A DNA stretch of 18,950 nucleotides from Porphyromonadaceae bacterium (GCA_905372605.1 CAJPPQ010000007.1:1-18950); one strand, 5' to 3'. Positions 7,442-16,073 are shown, counted from the first letter of the stretch. The notes: generated by a model not told the origin, from the letters alone. Program-made: numbers and translations.

Positions 7442-7723
7442 ATGACAAAAGCAGATATTGTAAACGAAATCAGCAGAAAGACTGGTATTTCGAGAGAAGA
7501 TGTTCTAAAAACATTAGAAACCTTTATGCAGACAGTGAAAGGTTCTATGGTGAAAGGTGAAAATGTCTATCTGAGGACATTTGGTAGTTTTATAGTAAAA
7601 CAGCGTGCAGCAAAGACTGCCCGTAATATTACGAAAAATACTACCATCAAGATTCCTGCTCACAAAATTCCGGCATTCAAACCATCAAAGGAATTTGCCA
7701 ACGCGGTAAAAAAGCTGAAATAA
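7442..7723 (+). CDS. HU/IHF-family nucleoid DNA-binding protein
   Basis: 93-residue basic protein of the HU/IHF family. These proteins form dimers that bend DNA and help organise the nucleoid. The N-terminal helical dimerisation part starts MTKADIVNEISRKTGISREDV. The beta-arm signature is VYLRTFGSFIVKQRAAKTARNI (about residues 42-63), followed by KIPAHKIPAFKPSKEF. In classical HU the arm tip reads RNPxTG, with the Pro inserting between base pairs; here it reads RNITKNT, a form found in other Bacteroidetes HU proteins. Length is normal (about 90). It has a strong promoter of its own. A small ribosomal-protein gene and RNase G follow on the same strand. Confidence 0.95.
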   Translation: MTKADIVNEISRKTGISREDVLKTLETFMQTVKGSMVKGENVYLRTFGSFIVKQRAAKTARNITKNTTIKIPAHKIPAFKPSKEFANAVKKLK

Positions 7724-7762
7724 TAGAAGTTGTTTAACTAATTAATATCCTCTATTTTAGCT

Positions 7763-7855
7763 ATGCCAAGTGGAAAGAAAAGAAAAAGACATAAGATGTC
7801 GACTCATAAACGTAAAAAAAGGCTGAGAAAAGATAGGCATAAGAAGAAGAAATGA
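7763..7855 (+). CDS. bS22/COX24-like small basic ribosomal protein (30 aa)
   Basis: A 30-residue ORF: starts MPSGKKRKRHKMSTHKR and ends RHKKKK before TGA at 7853-7855. More than half of its residues are Lys or Arg. It closely matches the tiny AURKAIP1/COX24-domain proteins annotated in Bacteroidetes. By family, these relate to mycobacterial bS22 and the C-terminal end of mitochondrial mS38, which bind near the decoding region of the small ribosomal subunit. It starts 39 nt after the HU stop and is probably cotranscribed with it. The start has an A/T-rich leader without Shine-Dalgarno. Identity with the family is clear from the sequence; location on the ribosome is inferred from relatives. Confidence 0.88.
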   Translation: MPSGKKRKRHKMSTHKRKKRLRKDRHKKKK

Positions 7856-7986
7856 TATTATCTTTTTTCGGTTTGAGATAAGAAAAACAAATTTAGAGAA
7901 CAATATATCAATGCTTTAAATTTGTTTTTTTTATTGGAATATGACGACAGATATGTCTTGTATATGTTTGATTATTAGTAGATTTG

Positions 7987-9540
7987 ATGAAAGAATTAAT
8001 AATAGACACACAGAAAGAAGAAGTGTCGATAGCGTTGTTGGAAGACAAAAAACTATCGGAATTTTCACGCGACGATCTCAAGCAGAGTTACGAAGTAGGT
8101 AACATATATATAGGTAGAGTAAAAAAAATTATGGCGGGACTCAATGCCGCCTTTATAGATATTGGAGGTAACAAGGAGGCGTTCATTCACTACCACGATT
8201 TGGGCGAGAACTTCCCTACTATCAATAATTTAGTGCAGAAAATACTAAACAATCGTCGTCAGAACTTTTCGGTAGAGAAGCTACCGCCACTCGACAAAGA
8301 CGGGCAAATACGCTCCATACTTACTACCGGCCAACATATTTTAGTACAAGTTACAAAAGAACCCATATCGACAAAGGGGGCTCGCCTATCGGGCGAAATA
8401 TCTATTGCAGGGCGATTTATGGTAATGCTCCCTTGCAACGAGAGTCGTACTTCGGTATCGTCGAAGATAAGCAACAGAGAAGAAAAGGTACGACTCAGGC
8501 AGTTGATACACAGTATAAAACCAAATAATTGTAGTGTCATAATTCGTACCATTGCCGAGGGAAAAAAGGTTGCCGAGCTCGACAACGAACTGAAATTACT
8601 AAAATCGCGATGGGATAAAACATTGGAGATGCTTCGAAAATCGAAAGGAGCAGGTCTTTTGTTGCAAGAGAATAGTCGTGTAGTGTCCATAATTCGCGAT
8701 TTTGTCGATAGCGATTACGAGCAGATATACGTAAATAACAGTGATACTTACGAAGAGATACGTGAGTATATGCAGATGATAGCTCCCGAACATGCCGATA
8801 TAGTGAAGTTGTATCGGGGCGAACTGCCAATATTCGACCATTTCGGTGTTACACGCCAGATAAAAGTATCGTTTGGTAGGATAGTTCCCTTCAAACGAGG
8901 TGCTTATCTTACTATCGACCAGACAGAAGCAATGTTTGTAATCGATGTCAATAGCGGAGTACGAGTACTTGCAAATCAAAACCCCGAAGAAAATGCCTTA
9001 CAGGTAAATTTATTGGCAGCCGAAGAAATTTTTCGCCAACTGAGACTGCGAGATATAGGCGGTATCATAGTTATAGACTTTATCGATATGGACAATAAAG
9101 CCAATATGACTAAAGTATATCAGCGTATGGTAGAGTTGATGAGCAACGATAGGGCGAAGCATAATATACTGCCTCTCAGTAAGTTTTGTGTAATGGAGAT
9201 TACTCGTCAGAGAATACGCCCCACCATTGCAATAAATACCGACGAGACTTGTCCTACGTGCTTCGGTACGGGAAAAGCCAGACCGTCAATACTATTTACC
9301 GAACAGCTCGAAGAAAAAATAGATAAGATAGTGAATCATCTGAAAATAAAACACTTTTCACTATATGTTCATCCTTTTATAGAGGCTTATCTATCGAGGG
9401 GACTCATCAGCGATAAGCTAAAGTGGAAGATGCGTTATTCGTGGGGAATGCGTATCTTGCCTATGCAAGATTTGGGCTTTTTGCAGTATAAATTTGTCGA
9501 TTCGAACAGAGAGACTATCGATTTGACTCCAATAGAATAA
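7987..9540 (+). CDS. rng: Ribonuclease G (RNase E/G family)
   Basis: 517-residue endoribonuclease of the RNase E/G family, which cuts single-stranded RNA in rRNA maturation and mRNA decay. An S1 RNA-binding domain begins near residue 36 (VGNIYIGRVKKIMAGLNAAF) and is interrupted by an insert around 75-112. The catalytic domain carries both metal-binding Asp residues: Asp320 in FVIDVNSGVR and Asp364 in IVIDFIDMDN. The Zn-link that joins subunits is TCPTCFGTGK (421-430). The C-terminal small domain ends in a family-like tail and there is no long RNase E-type scaffold region, so RNase G is the better name. I use the ATG at 7987 because a TTG three bases earlier adds only one residue. Upstream TAnnTTTG elements occur (7917-7924, 7963-7970) but without a well-spaced -33 partner, so readthrough from the HU promoter is possible. 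Confidence 0.95.
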   Translation: MKELIIDTQKEEVSIALLEDKKLSEFSRDDLKQSYEVGNIYIGRVKKIMAGLNAAFIDIGGNKEAFIHYHDLGENFPTINNLVQKILNNRRQNFSVEKLPPLDKDGQIRSILTTGQHILVQVTKEPISTKGARLSGEISIAGRFMVMLPCNESRTSVSSKISNREEKVRLRQLIHSIKPNNCSVIIRTIAEGKKVAELDNELKLLKSRWDKTLEMLRKSKGAGLLLQENSRVVSIIRDFVDSDYEQIYVNNSDTYEEIREYMQMIAPEHADIVKLYRGELPIFDHFGVTRQIKVSFGRIVPFKRGAYLTIDQTEAMFVIDVNSGVRVLANQNPEENALQVNLLAAEEIFRQLRLRDIGGIIVIDFIDMDNKANMTKVYQRMVELMSNDRAKHNILPLSKFCVMEITRQRIRPTIAINTDETCPTCFGTGKARPSILFTEQLEEKIDKIVNHLKIKHFSLYVHPFIEAYLSRGLISDKLKWKMRYSWGMRILPMQDLGFLQYKFVDSNRETIDLTPIE

Positions 9541-9582
9541 ACGAAAAATATCTTTATACGGACTTTGACCGCCTCAAAAACT

Positions 9583-10308
9583 ATGAATTTGGTGATAGAT
9601 GTAGGAAATACGAGGACGAAATTGGCTGTTTTCGAAGGCGATGATATGGTCGATTTCGTTGCCGAAGAGTTTGTTACGATATCGTTCCTAAAAGATTTTT
9701 TTGGTAAATATGCGATAGACAATTCTATAATATCGTCCGTATCGTTTACTAAACGCGAGATAGAGCTTTTTCTGCAACGAAACAGCAATTTTATTAAGTT
9801 TGAGGCTAATACATACAAAAGTCTCTCAATAGATTACCAGACTCATCTATCGCTTGGCAAAGATCGTATTGCTGCAGCTATCGGAGCGTTGGAGGTATTT
9901 CCCGATAGCAATATGCTTATTGTCGATGTAGGTTCTTGTGTTACATACGACTTGGTGACCAAAGATGCCGTATTCCACGGCGGTAATATCGCTCCAGGAT
10001 TCTATATGAGACTCAAAGCAATGCACGACTATACGGCTAAACTTCCGATAGTAAAGCAATATATACCCGATAAGTTTGTGGGGAAAAACACGAAAGAGGC
10101 TGTACTGTACGGGGCTTTTTGGGGAATAGTGTTTGAGATTGATTCCTATTATAGGCAACTTGAAATACAATATCCTGATATACGTTTGGTACTTACCGGT
10201 GGCGATGCCCGTTATTTTGAAAATTCAATAAAACAATGTACCTTTGTAAACTCGAATTTAGTGCTCATAGGTCTCAATAAAGTAATTAATTCGATAGAAA
10301 GAGAGTAA
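9583..10308 (+). CDS. coaX: Type III pantothenate kinase
   Basis: 241-residue CoaX, which phosphorylates pantothenate in the first step of coenzyme A synthesis. It belongs to the ASKHA fold, needs a monovalent cation and is not inhibited by CoA. The phosphate-binding motif DVGNTRTKLAVF (6-17), the GKDRIAAAIGA segment (92-102) with the expected Asp, DVGSCVTYDLV (115-125), GGNIAPGF (133-140), GKNTKEAVLYGAFWGI (167-182) and LTGGDARYF (204-212) follow in the usual order. The ATG at 9583 puts MNLVIDVGNTRTK at the start as in the family; an upstream in-frame TTG at 9565 adds six residues with no similarity and is not used. It lies 42 nt after rng and precedes envelope genes on the same strand. Confidence 0.96.
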   Translation: MNLVIDVGNTRTKLAVFEGDDMVDFVAEEFVTISFLKDFFGKYAIDNSIISSVSFTKREIELFLQRNSNFIKFEANTYKSLSIDYQTHLSLGKDRIAAAIGALEVFPDSNMLIVDVGSCVTYDLVTKDAVFHGGNIAPGFYMRLKAMHDYTAKLPIVKQYIPDKFVGKNTKEAVLYGAFWGIVFEIDSYYRQLEIQYPDIRLVLTGGDARYFENSIKQCTFVNSNLVLIGLNKVINSIERE

Positions 10309-10310
10309 GG

Positions 10311-10341
10311 CAGTAGCCGTTGAAAAAAAGACTACTGTTTT
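10311..10341 (+). terminator. Weak hairpin after coaX
   Basis: CAGTAG (10311-10316) pairs with CTACTG (10332-10337) across a 15-nt A-rich loop and is followed by TTTT. The stem is only 6 bp, so it may be a partial terminator or attenuator before the outer-membrane protein gene rather than a full stop. Confidence 0.3.
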
Positions 10342-10390
10342 GTGTGTTGTTGTCAGACAATGTTCTAAAAAATAAACATTCAGAGTAAAA

Positions 10391-11653
10391 ATGAGAAAAA
10401 AGAAAATTATATACATTCTATTGTTTTCTGTGATGAGTATTTCGCTATTTGCACAGCAAAACAGTACCAATTCTCCGTACACTCGGTTTGGCTACGGTAA
10501 GTTGGTAGATGCCGGATTTGCTCGAACATCATCGATGGGAGGTATCGGTATCGGTTTCCGAAAAAACAATACTATAAATGTCGTAAATCCTGCATCTTAT
10601 AGCTCGATAGATTCAACTTCTTTTATATTTGAATTCGGTTTTTCGGGGTTATTGTCTAAGTTTTCGACAGCAAGCGGAGGCTCTGCTATAAAGGCTTCGG
10701 GTAATATCGACTATTTCGGGATGCAGTTTCCCGTGACTAAGTGGATGGGAATGAGCGCTGGCATAGTGCCTTACTCTTTTATCGGCTACAACTTCAATAG
10801 TAAAGATTCTACGCTTATTCCTTCGTCGAAAGTTTATAGTATAAACTATCAGTCTTTTTCTGGTTCAGGCGGTATTTCACAAGCGTATTTAGGTGTTTCT
10901 GTGGATATTATGAAACGCCTTTCTCTCGGAATAAACGGATATTATATGTTTGGCAATATCATTCATAGCCGTATGTCTGAGCAGACGTTTTCAGATAAAC
11001 GTTCTTCATATTCTACATATTCGGAGTCTGCACTTAGAGTCAACTCATTCAACGCACGACTGGGGTTGCAATATCATCAGCCTCTAAATGATACACGCGA
11101 TATGCTTACCGTAGGTGCTATATACGAGATGCAACATAAGCTTAATTCTCAATACACTGTACAGACTTTGGGTATAGATACGGTCAGAGACACACTAATA
11201 AATGTATTTCAGTTGCCTGCTACATACGGTTTCGGAGCTACATATAATCTCGATAACAGATTCTTGTTCGGCGCAGATGTTCAGTATCAGCAGTTTTCGA
11301 AAGTTTTATTTCAAAACAAAAACGACCTCCTCAACGACCGCATAAGTATTTCTGCCGGAGTAGAGTTTACAAACAGATCTAAAAGCAATAGCTATATCGA
11401 CCGTATGTCGTGGCGTCTGGGAGCAAATTATTCTACTTCGTATGTTAAGGTCAATAATAATTCTTTGAGCGAGTATGCTCTAAGTCTTGGTGTAGGGTTT
11501 CCTTTCAGGACCAATAAGAGTATGATAAACGTACTGCTTCAATATGGTGGATTCGGTACGAAACAGAATAATATGATAAAAGAAGATTACTTTAAAATAG
11601 GAATTAACTTCACTCTGAACGACAACTGGTTTTATAAAATCAGACTTCACTAA
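10391..11653 (+). CDS. Outer-membrane beta-barrel protein, FadL/OmpP1-like
   Basis: 420-residue predicted outer-membrane protein. Residues 1-21 form a signal peptide (MRKKK, hydrophobic core, cut after FAQ). The mature N-terminus has the motif SPYTRFGYGKL then SSMGGIGIGFR and NPASYSSIDS, seen in conserved Bacteroidetes barrel proteins related to the FadL/OmpP1 transport family. The rest alternates hydrophobic and polar residues in many short strands rich in Gly, Ser and Tyr, and it ends NDNWFYKIRLH, typical of a barrel's last strand. The probable role is transport or structure in the outer membrane; no substrate can be read. It lies between coaX and the lipid A genes on the same strand (82 and 53 nt gaps), compatible with an envelope operon. 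No good promoter is visible in front of it. Confidence 0.75.
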   Translation: MRKKKIIYILLFSVMSISLFAQQNSTNSPYTRFGYGKLVDAGFARTSSMGGIGIGFRKNNTINVVNPASYSSIDSTSFIFEFGFSGLLSKFSTASGGSAIKASGNIDYFGMQFPVTKWMGMSAGIVPYSFIGYNFNSKDSTLIPSSKVYSINYQSFSGSGGISQAYLGVSVDIMKRLSLGINGYYMFGNIIHSRMSEQTFSDKRSSYSTYSESALRVNSFNARLGLQYHQPLNDTRDMLTVGAIYEMQHKLNSQYTVQTLGIDTVRDTLINVFQLPATYGFGATYNLDNRFLFGADVQYQQFSKVLFQNKNDLLNDRISISAGVEFTNRSKSNSYIDRMSWRLGANYSTSYVKVNNNSLSEYALSLGVGFPFRTNKSMINVLLQYGGFGTKQNNMIKEDYFKIGINFTLNDNWFYKIRLH

Positions 11654-11706
11654 TAGATTCAATCTAATATAGATATAACATAAAGCGAACAAAACAAGAT
11701 ATTTAT

Positions 11707-13089
11707 ATGTCAAAACAGAAAACGTTAAAGACCGAATTCAGGATAGAAGGGAAAGGTTTGCATACAGGTAAGAATGTTACTTTGGTAGCAAGACCGGCAG
11801 AAGAAAATTTTGGTATAGTATTTACTCGTGTTGATTTACCGTCGTCGCCGCAGATACCTGCGTTGGCAGAATTTGTAAGCAATACCGAACGAGGTACTGT
11901 ACTCAAAAAAGGAGATGCTACGGTGGCTACGACCGAACACTGTCTGTCTGCCCTTTATGCACTTGGTATCGATAACTGTCTCATTGAGTTGGATGGTCCC
12001 GAAGTGCCTATCTTGGAGGGTAGTGCCAAAGTTTTTGTCGAAAAAATAAAAGAGGTCGGCTGTAAGAAGCAAAATGCCGATAAAAACTACTATACGGTAA
12101 CTCAAAAAATGGTGTTCTATTCCGAAGATAAGCAATCGTCTATTACGCTACTGCCCGACAATGAGTTTTCGGTACAAGTGATGATAGATTTCGATTCGCC
12201 CGTATTGTACAACCAATATGCCGTACTCGACACTATGAGTGACTATGAGAAGGAGATAGCTCCTTGCCGTACTTTCGTGTTTGTCAGAGAAGTGGAGCAT
12301 TTGTTGAAAAACAATCTTATCAAGGGAGGCGACCTGGACAATGCTATCCTGATATATGACGAAGAGGTTCCGCAAAATGAGATAGCTCGTATAGCCGAAC
12401 TTATGGGGCAACCTTGCCCTAAAGCCGATAAACTAGGGTATATCAATACCGACCTTCGATTCGATAACGAGCCTGCTCGCCATAAACTGATGGATCTTAT
12501 CGGTGATTTCTCCCTTATAGGACGTCCTTTTAAGGGTAAAATTATTGCTAAACGACCGGGACACACTGTCAATACCGCTTTTGCGTCGCAGATAAGAAAA
12601 GAGATAAGAAAGCACGATGTTTTTGTGCCGGCTGTCAATTTAAGTGGCGAAAGCGTAATGGATATCAACCGTATAAAGGAGTTATTGCCACATCGCTATC
12701 CGTTTCTTTTGGTCGATAAGGTCGTCGAACTAGGTGAGAGTCATATCGTAGCGATAAAGAACGTTACGTACAACGAAATGCAGTTTATCGGTCATTTCCC
12801 CGATGAGCCTGTTATGCCCGGTGTATTGCAGGTAGAGGCTATGGCACAGGCTATGGGACTCTACATATTGAATCAGGTCGAAAATCCGAAAGAGTATTCC
12901 ACATATTTTTTGAAGATAGACAATGTGAAGTTTCGCAAGAAGGTGGTCCCCGGCGATATTATGATAATGAAAGTAAGCCTTATATCGCCCATAAGTCGCG
13001 GACTTGCAGCTATAAAGGGCTATGTGTTTGTGAACGACACTATAGCTACCGAAGCTGAAATGGTGGCACAGATAGTGAAAAATAAGTAG
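11707..13089 (+). CDS. lpxC/fabZ: Bifunctional LpxC deacetylase / FabZ dehydratase
   Basis: 460-residue fusion of two enzymes. The N-terminal half (about 1-305) is LpxC, the Zn-dependent UDP-3-O-acyl-N-acetylglucosamine deacetylase, the committed step of lipid A synthesis. The Zn ligands are His78 in ATTEHCLSALYALG, and His259 and Asp263 in NEPARHKLMDLIGD; His286 in KRPGHTVN is the catalytic His. The C-terminal part (about 316-460) is FabZ, the 3-hydroxyacyl-ACP dehydratase, with LLPHRYPFLLVDKV (327-340), His363 in GHFPDEPVMPGV and Glu377 in QVEAMAQA. The two enzymes compete for the same 3-hydroxyacyl-ACP pool, so fusion may balance lipid A and fatty acid synthesis. This fusion is characteristic of Bacteroidetes. 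lpxA follows 76 nt downstream; lpxD, often nearby, is not in the window. Confidence 0.98.
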   Translation: MSKQKTLKTEFRIEGKGLHTGKNVTLVARPAEENFGIVFTRVDLPSSPQIPALAEFVSNTERGTVLKKGDATVATTEHCLSALYALGIDNCLIELDGPEVPILEGSAKVFVEKIKEVGCKKQNADKNYYTVTQKMVFYSEDKQSSITLLPDNEFSVQVMIDFDSPVLYNQYAVLDTMSDYEKEIAPCRTFVFVREVEHLLKNNLIKGGDLDNAILIYDEEVPQNEIARIAELMGQPCPKADKLGYINTDLRFDNEPARHKLMDLIGDFSLIGRPFKGKIIAKRPGHTVNTAFASQIRKEIRKHDVFVPAVNLSGESVMDINRIKELLPHRYPFLLVDKVVELGESHIVAIKNVTYNEMQFIGHFPDEPVMPGVLQVEAMAQAMGLYILNQVENPKEYSTYFLKIDNVKFRKKVVPGDIMIMKVSLISPISRGLAAIKGYVFVNDTIATEAEMVAQIVKNK

Positions 13090-13117
13090 AAATTTTATTG
13101 CAACATTTTTTGAATCT

Positions 13118-13134
13118 TACCGTCGTATACGGTA
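13118..13134. promoter_or_regulatory. Inverted repeat in the lpxC/fabZ-lpxA gap
   Basis: TACCGT (13118-13123) and ACGGTA (13129-13134) flank a 5-nt loop, followed directly by the palindrome TAAATATTTA (13135-13144). There is no T-run after the stem. It could be a mild attenuator, an RNA stability element or chance. Confidence 0.3.
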
Positions 13135-13165
13135 TAAATATTTACACCGAAATTCGTTTTTATAA

Positions 13166-13957
13166 ATGATAAGTGAGTTGAGTATAATACACCCGAGTGC
13201 CAAGATAGGCGATAATGTTACGATAGAGCCTTTTGTTACTATTGGCGAAAATGTAGAGATAGGCGATAACTGTATTATTATGTCGGGTGCTAAGATAGTG
13301 AAAAACACCAAGATGGGGAGTAACAACAAGATATATCACTCGGCAGTGATAGGTGGTGACCCCCAAGACCTCAAATTCAAAGGAGAGGAGACTACTCTGG
13401 AGATAGGCGACAATAATATGTTTCGTGAGTTTACCACAATAAATCGCGGAACGGCTTCGCGTCAGAAGACCGTAATCGGCAGCAATTGCCTTATTATGGC
13501 TTACTGTCACGTGGCTCACGACTGTGTTTTAGGCGATAATATCATTACTTCCAATTCGGTACAGCTTGCCGGCGAGGTCGAAGTCGACGACTATGCTATC
13601 GTTAGCGGAGGCGTTTTGGTACACCAGTTTACAAAAATAGGCAAGCACGTGATAGTGCAGGGTGGAGCTCTGGTAAACAAAGATATACCTCCTTATATTA
13701 TGGCGGCACGTTTCCCGATAACATATACGGGAGTAAACTCTGTGGGGCTCAATCGCAGAGGTTTTACGGAAAAGCAGATAGACGATATTAAAAATATGTA
13801 TCGTATACTTTTTCACTCAGATATGATAGTATCGCAGGCGATAGAAAAAATCGAGACGGAGTACGAGTCGTCGGAGATAAGGAATGAAATATTGAACTTT
13901 ATAAAAATGTCGGATAGGGGCATATTGAAAGGAAACGATTGCTCGACAAAGCATTAA
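13166..13957 (+). CDS. lpxA: UDP-N-acetylglucosamine acyltransferase
   Basis: 263-residue LpxA. It transfers a 3-hydroxyacyl chain from ACP to the 3-OH of UDP-GlcNAc, the first and reversible step of lipid A synthesis, and works as a cytoplasmic trimer. Residues 1-190 form a hexapeptide-repeat left-handed beta-helix, starting ISELSIIHPSAKIGDN. Motifs include HSAVIGGDPQDLKFKGEET (58-76), FREFTTINRGT (86-96) and MAYCHVAHDC (111-120), whose second His (His118) aligns with the catalytic base. The C-terminal helical domain begins near GLNRRGFTEKQIDDIK. It follows lpxC/fabZ, whose LpxC part performs the next reaction, and a strong terminator ends the cluster behind it. Length and motifs are normal. 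Confidence 0.97.
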   Translation: MISELSIIHPSAKIGDNVTIEPFVTIGENVEIGDNCIIMSGAKIVKNTKMGSNNKIYHSAVIGGDPQDLKFKGEETTLEIGDNNMFREFTTINRGTASRQKTVIGSNCLIMAYCHVAHDCVLGDNIITSNSVQLAGEVEVDDYAIVSGGVLVHQFTKIGKHVIVQGGALVNKDIPPYIMAARFPITYTGVNSVGLNRRGFTEKQIDDIKNMYRILFHSDMIVSQAIEKIETEYESSEIRNEILNFIKMSDRGILKGNDCSTKH

Positions 13958-14008
13958 AAGTTTTGTTGTTTGTTATTTTTTTTATATTTAATGTTTAGAT
14001 TAATGGAG

Positions 14009-14040
14009 TTAGGGTCGGGGTGTCCGCCCCTAATTTTTTT
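14009..14040 (+). terminator. Rho-independent terminator after lpxA
   Basis: TTAGGG (14009-14014) pairs with CCCTAA (14028-14033), and CGG (14016-14018) with CCG (14024-14026), with one T-C mismatch and a GGTGT loop. Seven T follow (14034-14040). It is the most G/C-rich short stretch in its surroundings. The T-run is on the plus strand only, so it ends the lpxA transcript; it abuts the stop codon of the convergent glycosyltransferase gene. Confidence 0.85.
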
Positions 14041-15287
14041 CAATATCTATTCGGTTGTTGATTATCAATGATATGTCTTAGCGCTTCTGCTCCGTACCGA
14101 CGAGAAAACGGTTTTACTTTATCGTATTCTATGCAAGATGCTGTATGTTTGTTGTTTTGCCACTCCATATATTTATCTGCGATAAATGTTTCTATCTCGC
14201 CAACATCGGAAGATACTAAGCCACAAGATATATTTTTAGCCGTCTCGGAGAGTTCGTCGGCATTGTCGGGGCTAATTAGTATTGGGCGTGTAGTTCCCAG
14301 ATATTCGAAAAATTTTGTGGTCATAATTCCATGATAACCGACAATGTCGGGTTTGTTGGTGAATATCAATAGTATGGAACTGCTATTCATGTTGTAAACC
14401 AAATCATCGCCTTCTACAAATTCGTTGTACTCCATAAGTCGTTCTATTTCAAACGATTTTGCAAGTCGTTCGATAGTTTCTTGCGAACGTCTATCGGTGA
14501 ACCATCTTACTCTTATAGTCTCTAAATCTATATAGTTGCGTAAAATTATCTTTTTCAAAGCAGTAAATAGTATATTGGGATACCGTAAGTTAGTGTCGCT
14601 CAACTCACCGAAATAAGATATATCGAAACTTTTTTGTCGTATCTCTATCGGAGCAAATAATCTCTCGTCGTATCCATTGTATATTACGGAAGTATTTGAA
14701 TTATATCTGAGTATAAAGTTTTTGTGCCACTGCGATACGGTTGTTACTGCCTTGGCTTTTCGAATAGCGGTATTGCGTCGACAGATATGTATGTGTTTGT
14801 AGTGTTTTGTAATATAGCGACCTATGAATGAGGGAAGGCGATGTACAAAAATACTATTGTTCGACGCAGGGGTTTGCTCTATGATATCGCGGAGGTCTGC
14901 GTATAAGGGTATCTTTTTTTTCTCGGCTACCATTGCTGCAGTAGTGAGTGGAAATGAATGGAATGTCGAAGAACAAATGACGGCATTGAACTCGTTAAAG
15001 TCGGGTATTTTCGATATTTTACGTAGCAAAAATCTGCCTTTATGGTCGTACAAAAGATTTAGGAGAGTTTTTGTGAGCCATTCGATATAAAATGCTATTT
15101 TATTACGACTTATAAGGTAATCGAAAGTGAAAACTCTTATCTTATCGGATAAATATTTTTTCACCTCCGATTGTTCGGTTACCAAGGTTATCTCATACCC
15201 CATACCTGCAAGATAATCATACCAATAGCGGATACGCGGGATATATCCGGGAGGATTCGGTCGGTCGCATAGTACAAGTATCTTCAT
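14040..15287 (-). CDS. Glycosyltransferase, GT4-like (GT-B fold)
   Basis: 415-residue glycosyltransferase with GT-B features. The N-terminal Rossmann-like domain starts MKILVLCDRPNPPGYIPRIRYW with DLRD at 131-134. The linker region has VTTVSQWHKNFI (181-192) and VIYNGYD (201-207), typical of GT4 enzymes. The C-terminal nucleotide-sugar domain has SYFGELS (224-230) and TKFFEYLGTTRPIL (324-337), including the Glu328 of the family's EX7E-like region. No signal peptide or membrane segment is visible, so it probably acts at the inner face of the membrane on a surface polysaccharide or glycolipid. Donor and acceptor cannot be read. It starts 6 nt after the cdaA stop and is almost certainly cotranscribed with it. 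Confidence 0.87.
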   Translation of the reverse strand: MKILVLCDRPNPPGYIPRIRYWYDYLAGMGYEITLVTEQSEVKKYLSDKIRVFTFDYLISRNKIAFYIEWLTKTLLNLLYDHKGRFLLRKISKIPDFNEFNAVICSSTFHSFPLTTAAMVAEKKKIPLYADLRDIIEQTPASNNSIFVHRLPSFIGRYITKHYKHIHICRRNTAIRKAKAVTTVSQWHKNFILRYNSNTSVIYNGYDERLFAPIEIRQKSFDISYFGELSDTNLRYPNILFTALKKIILRNYIDLETIRVRWFTDRRSQETIERLAKSFEIERLMEYNEFVEGDDLVYNMNSSSILLIFTNKPDIVGYHGIMTTKFFEYLGTTRPILISPDNADELSETAKNISCGLVSSDVGEIETFIADKYMEWQNNKHTASCIEYDKVKPFSRRYGAEALRHIIDNQQPNRY

Positions 15288-15293
15288 AGCGGT

Positions 15294-16073
15294 TTACCAC
15301 ATAAGTTTGTCTTCTATCTCTTTATCGAGCAATTGGGGAGGAATCCTCTGTGTGATAATACCTCCCGATACGAGCGATATATTGCCCGTCTCTTCAGACA
15401 AGACTATTACAATAGCGTCGGTACGTTCGCTAAGTCCAATAGCAGCGCGGTGACGAAGTCCGAGATGTTTTGGTATCTCGTGGCTACGTGAGAGAGGCAA
15501 TATGGCTCCTGCCGATACTATTTTGTTGTCAGCTATTATTACTGCTCCGTCGTGCAACGGAGAATTTTTAAAGAATATATTCTCTATCAGGCGGGTATTG
15601 ATTTTGGCATTGATTACCTCTCCTGTGTCAATATATTCTTGTAGATTGTTTTTGCGAGCTATAACTATAAGAGCTCCCACTTTTTCTTTCACCATATTGC
15701 GGCAGGCGTCGGCTAATGGAGTTATAGATAGCTGTACCGAAGTACCTTTTTTCTTTAGCCGTACCCGCTCCAAAAATCGTATGAAATATTTCCAGCTGTT
15801 TCGTGAGCCTATACGTGAGAAAAACTGGCGTATCTCGTTTTGGAAGATTACTATTATAGCGAAAGCTCCGACATTGAATATCCCATCGAAAATAGCTCCG
15901 AGCAGATCCATTTTAAATACTCGGGTCACGAAAAACCATGTTACTACGAAAGTTATAAGTCCGATAAAAATATTTTTTGCTCCTGTTCCTCGTGTCCACG
16001 TATATAATAAATACATCAAAATGGCTACAAGTATTATATCTATTGCATCTTTTATCTGAAAGGTTATTCCCAT
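15294..16073 (-). CDS. cdaA: Membrane diadenylate cyclase CdaA
   Basis: 259-residue diadenylate cyclase that makes the second messenger c-di-AMP from two ATP. Three membrane segments lie in the first 80 residues (around IDIILVAILMYLLYTW, IFIGLITFVVTWFFV and IFNVGAFAIIVIF), followed by a short linker and the DAC domain (about 110-250). The DAC motifs are intact: LHDGAVII (173-180, DGA) and GLRHRAAIGLSE (205-216, RHR). The reading frame is open further, to a TTG at 16106, but a promoter -7 octamer covers that TTG (16104-16111), so the start must lie inside the transcript. I use the ATG at 16073 (MGITFQIKD); the ATG at 16088 is the alternative and adds five residues. In many Bacteroidetes cdaA follows folP; here it is first in a transcript with a glycosyltransferase. 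Confidence 0.93.
   Translation of the reverse strand: MGITFQIKDAIDIILVAILMYLLYTWTRGTGAKNIFIGLITFVVTWFFVTRVFKMDLLGAIFDGIFNVGAFAIIVIFQNEIRQFFSRIGSRNSWKYFIRFLERVRLKKKGTSVQLSITPLADACRNMVKEKVGALIVIARKNNLQEYIDTGEVINAKINTRLIENIFFKNSPLHDGAVIIADNKIVSAGAILPLSRSHEIPKHLGLRHRAAIGLSERTDAIVIVLSEETGNISLVSGGIITQRIPPQLLDKEIEDKLMW

Noticed and set aside
7858..7881. Terminator after the bS22-like gene (TTATCT ... AGATAA)
   Set aside because: The stem is only 6 A/T-rich base pairs and no T-run follows on the plus strand.
15502..16059. 185-residue plus-strand open frame antisense to cdaA
   Set aside because: cdaA is secure by its DGA and RHR motifs; the antisense frame has no promoter, no domain and ends mid-gene.
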